The notes below the pieces were generated by a model. That model was given only the letters and a program-made list of their open reading frames with translations. It was not told where the DNA came from and did not search any database. From contig CAZYJR010000055.1 in assembly GCA_964647905.1 (NCBI GenBank), forward strand, positions 1 to 15,023: a stretch of 15,023 nucleotides of DNA, in the 5' to 3' direction. This DNA is from CAZYJR01 sp964647905. GTDB lineage: Bacteria; Desulfobacterota; DSM-4660; Desulfatiglandales; HGW-15. The position numbers and the translations under genes were made by a program. Of this stretch, positions 7,762 through 13,145 are shown piece by piece (position 1 is the stretch's first letter; each line of letters begins with the position of its first letter).

Positions 7762-8409
7762 ATGACTACCGGTACACAGGCCGGGAGGCTGCAGCAGTTG
7801 CTGGAAGAAGTCCTGGAGAACTCCGATATCGCCTGGTGGGAATGGGATATCCGGAAGAATAAGGTCATTGCCAACGACCTCAAAGTGACCATGCTGGGCT
7901 ACCGGCCCGATGACTTTCGCGACGTAGGGTATCAGGCGTACACAGATCTCCTCCATCCGGAAGACTATGAGAGAACCATGCAGGCCATGCGGGATCATCT
8001 GGAAGGGCGGGCTGAGTTATACCAGGTTGACTACCGCATCCGCAGGTCGGACGGGACTTATACTTGGTATATGGACCGCGGCGCGGTTATAGAGAAGGGA
8101 CCTGGAGGCGAGCTCCTGAGGCTCAGGGGGATCGTGGTGGATCTGGGCGAGTCGTTGCGGGAGAGCGCAAAGGACAAGGCTCTCTTTGACCTGATCCGCA
8201 GTGCTCTGCCTGCTCCCGGAAGAGACGGGGGGGTCGTCACCTTGTGCAGCTCATGCAAGAGGCTCAAGGTGGGAGAGGGCCTGTTGTGGATGCCAGTGAG
8301 GCCGGAATTTGAATGGGCGCTATCAGGCTCCGTATCCCACGGGATATGCCCTGATTGCATCAGACTGCTCTACCCTGGGCATGCAGATGAACTCCTCGGT
8401 GTCTCTTAG
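7762..8409 (+). CDS. PAS-domain protein with C-terminal four-cysteine cluster
   Basis: This is a 215-residue cytoplasmic sensor-like protein. A single PAS_3-type domain spans about 20-130 (WWEWDIRKNKVIANDLKVTMLGY, LLHPEDYERTM, YRIRRSDGTYTWYMDRG, RGIVVDL). A short helix follows, then CSSCKRL (C162, C165) and HGICPDC (C196, C199). The two CxxC pairs suit a zinc- or iron-binding knuckle; similar CSxCKRI...SHGICPDC tails end many PAS/GAF kinases and response regulators, whose role is undefined. No kinase, GGDEF, EAL or DNA-binding domain is present, so output must be through a partner. The frame opens at a TTG at 7702, but the ATG at 7762 has GGAGG seven bases upstream (7750-7754) and starts just ahead of the PAS fold. 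It precedes the cstA cluster, but a 403-base gap separates them. Confidence 0.82.
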   Translation: MTTGTQAGRLQQLLEEVLENSDIAWWEWDIRKNKVIANDLKVTMLGYRPDDFRDVGYQAYTDLLHPEDYERTMQAMRDHLEGRAELYQVDYRIRRSDGTYTWYMDRGAVIEKGPGGELLRLRGIVVDLGESLRESAKDKALFDLIRSALPAPGRDGGVVTLCSSCKRLKVGEGLLWMPVRPEFEWALSGSVSHGICPDCIRLLYPGHADELLGVS

Positions 8410-8812
8410 TATTCCTCTTGACATTTCAACAAGCCTTTCGCTAAAAGAGATGAGCAAAATTCTTCGATACGCTCAATCTGAAAAGCTAATACCGCACTCC
8501 AGGTCCTGCTCCAAGCGCTGATCCGATACCCTGACGCTCCTCTTCCCGCTCCTTCCGACGGTTACAAGGCGAATTTGATCATAAGTCCTGTTTGTCTCGT
8601 TGGTTCTTAGGCCGGAAGGCCCGGAGGCTTTCACTCCCGGGTCTAATCCGGTCTCGAGGAGAGACCAGACAGCAAAGGAGGTGATAGACAAGAAGATTTT
8701 TGCATAGCGTCAGGCCAACGCGGCCGGGGCCGGCAGCGCCCGACCGGGGTGACCGACATGGCGCCACCATCGACGACCTCTAGGAGGGGCTTGATCCCAA
8801 GGAGGAGGGACT
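8410..8812 (+). promoter_or_regulatory. Long gap and leader before cstA, with possible promoter and hairpins
   Basis: The 403 bases between the PAS gene and cstA hold no convincing gene. TTGACA (8418-8423), an 18-base spacer and TAAAAG (8442-8447) make a fair sigma-70-type promoter, which would give cstA a leader of about 360 bases. Three small stem-loops follow one another: GGCC-GGAA-GGCC (8610-8621, a GNRA-type loop), CCCGGAG with CTCCCGGG (about 8620-8641, one bulge) and GGTCTC-gagga-GAGACC (8650-8666). Directly after them is AAAGGAGGTGAT (8674-8685), a near-complete complement of the 16S 3' end with no real gene behind it. The cstA start has its own site at about 8799-8808. No T-tract follows any stem, so these are not intrinsic terminators. 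Confidence 0.45.
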
Positions 8813-10471
8813 ATGAATTCTTTATGGGTACTCATTTGGTGGGCCGTTATCGTGATTCTCGGGTATTGGGTATACGCGCGTCATGTGGCCAAGAACGTCT
8901 TCGAGGTGGACGAAAAGAGGGCGACACCCGCGAAGATGTACATGGACGGCGTTGATTTCATGCCCGCCAACAAGAACGTGCTATTCGGCTTTCAGCTCAA
9001 TTCCATCGCCGGGGCCGCGCCCATCATCGGGCCTATCGTGGCCCTCCAGTGGGGCTGGCTCCCGGCACTGCTCTGGTTGGGCTTGGGGGTCTTCTTCATC
9101 GGGTGGCTGCACGACTTCTCGAGCGCCATGGTCTCCATCCGGACCGACGGGTCCACATTCGGGGCGATCAGCTATCAGTTGATCTCGCCGCGCGCGAGGA
9201 AGATACTTCTCACCTTCGTCTACTTCTACCTCCTTCTTATCGCCTGCGCATTCGGCCACGTGGTCACCAGCGGAGTGAGCGGGAACGCGTCTCTCCCCTT
9301 TCCCCTGCTCGTGGTGATCGCTGTTGCGTTCCTGGTGGGCCACATGATCTATAAGGCCAGGGTGGGCATAGTCACCACCACGGTCGTAGCCATAGCTTCC
9401 ATCTTTATAGCCATCTATATAGGAAGCATATGGCAGTGGAAGTTTTCCTATGACACCATCCTGATCTGTGTGCTCATCTTCGGCTATTTCAGCTCCATCC
9501 TGCCCGTGTGGCGCTTCATACAGCCCTACAACTACTCCTCGGTCTACGTGGTCTACTTCGGCATTATCGCGGGAGTAATCGGCATCATCATAGGCCACAA
9601 GCCAATGACCCTGCCGGCGGTCACCGGCTGGAGCACCTCGGTGGGCCCGCTCTGGCCTTTGCTTTTCGTTACCATCGCCTGCGGGGCCATCTCGGGGTGG
9701 CACAGCCTGGTCTCCAGCACCGCCACCTCGCGGCAGCTGGAAAACGAACTGGATGTGAGGCCGGTGACCGGGGGTGCGATGTTCGCCGAGTTCACCATCT
9801 CCATAATAGCGGTGATCGTCTGCGCCACGGCCTTTGCAGACAAGGCCGAGTACATGGAGAAGCTTAGCAATCCCGTGGGGATATTCGTGGGCGGCCTTGG
9901 CGGGGCCATAACCAGCCTCGGCCTCTCAGCCGGGTATGCGAGCGCCCTGGCCGGGATGATGATAATCATACTGGCTCTTACCATCGTGAATCTGGTCTTC
10001 CGCTTCATGAAGGTGGCCACAGCCGAGCTCCTGGGTGACGCCATATCCATTGCCAAGAACCCGCATGTGGCCACCGTAGTGGCCCTGATCATCACCTGGG
10101 TCCTCGTCAAGACCGGGACCTGGCTCTACATCTGGGTGCTCTTCGGCGGGGCCAATCAGTTGATGGCCTCAATGGCCCTGCTGCTGGTGACCCTTTACCT
10201 GGTGCAGAAGGCCAAGAACTACAAGCTTGCGGTATATCCCATGTTCTTCATGTATGCCACCACGGTGGCGGCACTGATCTATACCGCCTTCTGGAAGCTG
10301 ATACCGGGTGCATTCGCGGGTCAGAAGGTCTTCGGGAACCTCTTCGCCGCGGCGGTGGCCATACTGCTGGTGGTTCTGGCCCTGATCCTGGCCTGGGACG
10401 GCTACCGCGCCTTCGTGAGATACAAGGGCGGGGAGACCCCAGCGGGTGCCGAGGCCCCAGCGAGCGCGTGA
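8813..10471 (+). CDS. cstA: CstA-family (carbon starvation / pyruvate or peptide) transporter
   Basis: This 552-residue polytopic inner-membrane protein belongs to the CstA family, whose studied members (E. coli CstA, BtsT) take up pyruvate and possibly peptides. Family hallmarks are near the N-terminus: FGFQLNSIAGAAPIIGPIVA, WGWLPALLW and the WLHDFSSAMVSIRTDGSTFG loop (the HDF...RxDGxS region). About 14-16 hydrophobic helices follow, including AISGWHSLVSSTATSRQL, which fits the conserved G-x-H-S-x-x-S-S-G/A-T motif. It is shorter than E. coli CstA (about 700 residues) and lacks a long soluble tail. The ATG at 8813 follows AAGGAGGAGGGA. No YbdD/YjiX-type partner gene is visible; instead two paralogous small proteins and two ArsA-like ATPases follow. 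The substrate in this organism is not readable from the sequence. Confidence 0.92.
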   Translation: MNSLWVLIWWAVIVILGYWVYARHVAKNVFEVDEKRATPAKMYMDGVDFMPANKNVLFGFQLNSIAGAAPIIGPIVALQWGWLPALLWLGLGVFFIGWLHDFSSAMVSIRTDGSTFGAISYQLISPRARKILLTFVYFYLLLIACAFGHVVTSGVSGNASLPFPLLVVIAVAFLVGHMIYKARVGIVTTTVVAIASIFIAIYIGSIWQWKFSYDTILICVLIFGYFSSILPVWRFIQPYNYSSVYVVYFGIIAGVIGIIIGHKPMTLPAVTGWSTSVGPLWPLLFVTIACGAISGWHSLVSSTATSRQLENELDVRPVTGGAMFAEFTISIIAVIVCATAFADKAEYMEKLSNPVGIFVGGLGGAITSLGLSAGYASALAGMMIIILALTIVNLVFRFMKVATAELLGDAISIAKNPHVATVVALIITWVLVKTGTWLYIWVLFGGANQLMASMALLLVTLYLVQKAKNYKLAVYPMFFMYATTVAALIYTAFWKLIPGAFAGQKVFGNLFAAAVAILLVVLALILAWDGYRAFVRYKGGETPAGAEAPASA

Positions 10472-10498
10472 ATGCGCCTTGTCCGTGATGCAGGAAGA

Positions 10499-10529
10499 GG
10501 TGCGTGCGGCCCGCCGGGCCGCACGCACC
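10499..10529 (+). promoter_or_regulatory. Perfect 14-15 bp hairpin between cstA and the first small gene
   Basis: GGTGCGTGCGGCCCG (10499-10513) is followed by one C and then its exact reverse complement (10515-10529). As RNA this gives a 14-bp stem with a GCC loop, 27 bases after the cstA stop. No T-run follows, so it is not a complete intrinsic terminator. It may be an attenuator, an RNA 3'-end stabiliser that sets a high cstA to downstream ratio, or a processing site. It covers the GTG at 10504, which argues against that codon as a translation start. Confidence 0.8.
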
Positions 10530-10545
10530 ATGCATGGAGGAAGGC

Positions 10546-10803
10546 TTGCTTTCATTGTGGATGCGGGCCCTGAAGGACCGTCTCAAGGGGATCTTTCTAT
10601 ACGGCCTGCTGAATCAAATGTACTCCGAGAGGCGTTCCCTGGACGACCTCGTTGCGCTTTCCGTGTTCGGGCGTTTCATAGGGTTCCCTTTGCTTTTCAA
10701 CTACTATCACCTTAGGCTGCTCCCTTACTACCTCCCGCGGCTCCATGCATGGAGGAGGAGGGTGTTGAAGGAAAGGGATTTTTTCGACCAGTTGTATGAC
10801 TAA
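10546..10803 (+). CDS. Small CstA/ArsA-linked protein, copy 1
   Basis: This is a protein of about 85 residues that I cannot name with certainty. Its second half, GFPLLFNYYHLRLLPYYLP followed by W-RRR-LKERDFFDQLY, matches the next gene product position by position. From memory it recalls the small family labelled cory-CC-star (SE-LG-P-P-YY-LEL-P...W), but it lacks the Cys-Cys end of that group. The region from LDDLVALSVFG to LLPYYLP is hydrophobic with charged edges, which suggests a membrane-associated helix or hairpin, flanked by basic residues. The start is uncertain: TTG at 10546 sits five bases after GGAGG (10536-10540); GTG 10504 lies inside the hairpin, ATG 10534 overlaps the ribosome site, and ATG 10561 would give 80 residues. 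The gene is 20 bases from copy 2 and probably co-transcribed with it. Confidence 0.72.
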   Translation: MLSLWMRALKDRLKGIFLYGLLNQMYSERRSLDDLVALSVFGRFIGFPLLFNYYHLRLLPYYLPRLHAWRRRVLKERDFFDQLYD

Positions 10804-10823
10804 CTCGAAAAGAGGGATGAGAA

Positions 10824-11111
10824 ATGACAGAGAAGGAGAAAAAGGAGAAGGGTCGAAAGAGGGGCGGCATCGTGGGATTCTTTCGTGACTTCACTTACGG
10901 GATGGCGACCCACGGAATGGCGAGGCATGCCCTCAAGACCCGCTCCAGCATGGAGCATCTCTTCATCCTTATCACCATGGGAGATATGCTGGGCGTCCCC
11001 ATACTCCCGCCCTACTACTCCCTGAGGCTCCTCCCCCACGTGGTGCCTCAGATCACCACCTGGAAGCGCCGGATGCTGAGGGAGAAGGATTTCGTGGAGA
11101 GCATGTACTAA
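10824..11111 (+). CDS. Small CstA/ArsA-linked protein, copy 2
   Basis: This 95-residue protein is a diverged duplicate of the preceding one. The shared pattern is RS-x3-LF/V-x-L-x3-G-x3-G-x-P-x-L-x2-YY-x-LRLLP-x3-P-x4-W-x-RR-x-L-x-E-x-DF-x4-Y. It has a more basic N-terminus (MTEKEKKEKGRKRGG) than copy 1, followed by a helix (IVGFFRDFTYGMA) and the hydrophobic FILITMGDMLGVPILPPYYSL stretch at about 48-68. It has no cysteine, unlike CC-ended relatives. AGAGGG at 10811-10816 precedes the ATG. It lies 46 bases before the first ATPase; a short stem GAACC-TGTTT-GGTTC (11121-11135) sits in that gap. A membrane adaptor that docks one of the two ATPases onto CstA is an inference from gene order, pairing and basic charge. 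Confidence 0.78.
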   Translation: MTEKEKKEKGRKRGGIVGFFRDFTYGMATHGMARHALKTRSSMEHLFILITMGDMLGVPILPPYYSLRLLPHVVPQITTWKRRMLREKDFVESMY

Positions 11112-11157
11112 AGGGACCCGGAACCTGTTTGGTTCTCTAAAGCGGAAGGGAGGACAC

Positions 11158-12141
11158 ATGGGGCTGGCGGACATTTTCTACAACTACCCTGAGCGCAAGT
11201 ACATCATGTACGGCGGAAAGGGGGGGCTGGGCAAGACCACCTTTTCCGCCGCCACGGCCTACTACCTGGCCAAGAAGGGGAAGCGGGTCCTGGTCTTTTC
11301 CGTGGATCCCCAGGCTTCCCTGAGCGACATATTCGAGCGGGATATCTTCGGGCAGGGCAACGTAGAGATAATGCCCAACCTGTATGCCTGCGAAGTGGAT
11401 GCGGACAAGCGGATCGAGGCCTATCAGGAGGAGATCCGTCAAAAGATAAGGGACATGTACGGCATGAAAAAGATCCCCGACGAGATAGAGAGCTACATCA
11501 AGGCCTCGTCGGCTGAGCCCGCCATGGAGGAGAGCGCCATATTCGACGCAGTGGTGGACATTGTAGTGGCTTCTGACTTTGATTACTACATTTACGATCT
11601 GGTGCCGCTTGGACATGCATTGTATTACTTGAGTATGGCGGATATCTATGACGCCTGGTTGGAGAAGATAACCAGCCTGAGAGAGCAGATGCGTGAGTAT
11701 GACAAGGCTATATCCACCATGAAGAGGGAGGAGGATACGGAGACCGATGAGATATACGAGGAATTGATGTATATAAAGGACAGAATAGGAAAGTCGTCGA
11801 AGATCATGACGGACACCAAGCACACGGCCTTCTTTTTCGTGCTGACACCCGAAGAAATGATCATCGCCGATACCGAGAAGGCGGCTGAGCTCTTTGCCAA
11901 GCATCGGGTTCCTTTGGCGGGCTATCTGGTAAACCGGGTGGTGAGAAGAGACCTGGTCAATGAGAACATACCGGGATACCTGAGGAACAGGATCAGCATG
12001 CAGGAAAATGCATTGAAGATGATAAACGAGAAGCTGGGGCACAAGGTCTTGTCAATGGTCCCCGAGTTCGATTCCGAGATCAAGGGGCTTGAGACCATAA
12101 AGGTCCTCGCAGAGGAGATGTTTGAGGAGAAATTGCCATGA
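11158..12141 (+). CDS. ArsA/Get3-like ATPase A (keeps the switch I Asp)
   Basis: This is a 327-residue P-loop ATPase of the ArsA/Get3 group, which works as nucleotide-switched dimers. The deviant Walker A GGKGGLGKTT (19-28) includes the signature lysine. Switch I is SVDPQASLSDIF (48-59), with the hydrolytic Asp at D50 but the usual Thr and His replaced by Val and Ala. Switch II is DLVPLGHALYYL (147-158): Gly and His are kept, the two Thr are lost. PAMEESAIF (121-129) and VPEFDSEIKGLE (301-312) are family-like, and VNR (258-260) fits the adenine-side loop. There is no CxxC zinc pair and the helical insert (about 165-220) is strongly charged, so tail-anchored-protein handling like Get3, or arsenite binding like ArsA, is unlikely. 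GGGAGG precedes the ATG. The stop overlaps the next start in ATGA, so the two ATPases are translationally coupled. The middle of the gene is AT-richer than its partner. Confidence 0.88.
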   Translation: MGLADIFYNYPERKYIMYGGKGGLGKTTFSAATAYYLAKKGKRVLVFSVDPQASLSDIFERDIFGQGNVEIMPNLYACEVDADKRIEAYQEEIRQKIRDMYGMKKIPDEIESYIKASSAEPAMEESAIFDAVVDIVVASDFDYYIYDLVPLGHALYYLSMADIYDAWLEKITSLREQMREYDKAISTMKREEDTETDEIYEELMYIKDRIGKSSKIMTDTKHTAFFFVLTPEEMIIADTEKAAELFAKHRVPLAGYLVNRVVRRDLVNENIPGYLRNRISMQENALKMINEKLGHKVLSMVPEFDSEIKGLETIKVLAEEMFEEKLP

Positions 12142-13124
12142 GCGCCACTATGGAGGACTTTTTTAAAGAGCATCCCGGGATGCGCTACATCTACTTCGGG
12201 GGTAAGGGAGGCGTGGGAAAGACCGTGGTGGCGGCCGCCGTTGCCTACTGGACGGCCAAGCAGGGTAAGCGCACCCTGCTCGCCTCGACCAATCCGGTCC
12301 ACAGCCTGTCGAATCTCTTTGAGTTGGATGTCTTCGGCAGGCCGGTTCCCATTCCAGGTGTGGAAAACCTGTTCGCACAGGAGATCGACACAAGGGAGAC
12401 CATCGAGAGGTCCAAGAGCGAGATCCGCGAGAAGATAAGCTGGTTCCTGAGGTTTGCCGACATCCCTGCAAAGGCGGACGACTTCATCGAATCCGCCACC
12501 ATGAACCCGGCCTTTGAAGAGTCCGCAATGTTCGAGAACATGATAAACCTGATCCTTGAGGACGCCTTTGAGTTCTATGTGTTTGATACCGCGCCGACCG
12601 CAAACGCAAGGCGGCTCCTGGGCATGTCCAAGGTCTATACGCTTTGGGTGGACAAGATGATGAAGAGCCGCGACGAGGCGAGGAGTATGCGCCTGAGCCT
12701 CTCTTTCAGGAAGAAGCGGGTGGAAGAGGAGGAGGACCCGCTCCTGGATTACCTGACTTCATTCAGGGATCGCATCGAGGCCATGCGCGAGCTCCTGACC
12801 GACGAGGAGAAGAGCGCCTTTTTCTTCGTGACCCTGCTCGAATCCCTGCCCATAGCGGTCATCCGACGGTTCATAGGGTGGTTCGAGGAGTTCGGGATCC
12901 CGATCGGAGGGGTGGTGATCAACCAGGCGATTGACAAGTGCGACGTCCGGGACGACTCGGCCCGGTTCGTGTTGAACCGCATCAAGATGCAGGAGCGCTA
13001 CAGGGAGGAGGTCCACCGCTCGTTCGACAATGTGCGCGGCGAGATACCCCTCTTCGACAAGGAGGTCAGGGGGGTGGACATGGTCGGGACGCTTTCCGAG
13101 TCCTTGTTTTCGGACAACTGTTGA
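12138..13124 (+). CDS. ArsA/Get3-like ATPase B (switch I Asp replaced by Asn)
   Basis: This is the 328-residue paralogue of ATPase A. Walker A is GGKGGVGKTV (21-30), with the signature Lys, catalytic Lys and Mg-binding Thr kept. Switch I reads STNPVHSLSNLF (50-61): N52 stands where Get3 and ArsA have the Asp that activates water (D57 in yeast Get3, whose D57N change blocks hydrolysis), and a second Asp is also Asn (N59). Switch II is DTAPTANARRLL (150-161): DTAPT is intact but Gly-His became Ala-Asn. PAFEESAMF (124-132), VINQ (260-263) and IPLFDKEVRGVD (303-314) are family-like. No CxxC pair is present. The helical insert holds a charge cluster, RKKRVEEEED (191-200). It probably binds but barely hydrolyses ATP and may pair with ATPase A. 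The gene ends 21 bases from the convergent hybrid kinase gene. Confidence 0.88.
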   Translation: MSATMEDFFKEHPGMRYIYFGGKGGVGKTVVAAAVAYWTAKQGKRTLLASTNPVHSLSNLFELDVFGRPVPIPGVENLFAQEIDTRETIERSKSEIREKISWFLRFADIPAKADDFIESATMNPAFEESAMFENMINLILEDAFEFYVFDTAPTANARRLLGMSKVYTLWVDKMMKSRDEARSMRLSLSFRKKRVEEEEDPLLDYLTSFRDRIEAMRELLTDEEKSAFFFVTLLESLPIAVIRRFIGWFEEFGIPIGGVVINQAIDKCDVRDDSARFVLNRIKMQERYREEVHRSFDNVRGEIPLFDKEVRGVDMVGTLSESLFSDNC

Positions 13125-13145
13125 GCTCGGCGGGAAAAGAGGGCT

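Noticed and set aside
8473..8691. 72-codon minus-strand frame in the gap before cstA
   Set aside because: The sequence resembles no family I know, and the region is better read as a cstA leader. It is not excluded outright.
8981..9703. Minus-strand open frame (240 codons) opposite cstA
   Set aside because: Composition (Gly, Asp, Pro, His, Arg) is that of an antisense frame through membrane-helix codons; no domain is recognisable.
8813..11111. Small genes after cstA as YbdD/YjiX partners, the usual CstA neighbours, including a selenocysteine version
   Set aside because: Neither product has the short YbdD pattern or a Cys-Cys or Sec end; both stop at TAA.
11137..12042. Long minus-strand open frame (301 codons) opposite ATPase A
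   Set aside because: It mirrors a clear P-loop ATPase gene, shows no motif of its own and is a codon-bias shadow.
12138..13124. ATPase B as a decaying pseudogene because of its switch I Asn
   Set aside because: The reading frame is full length, the P-loop and the rest of the family motifs are intact, and it is translationally coupled to ATPase A.
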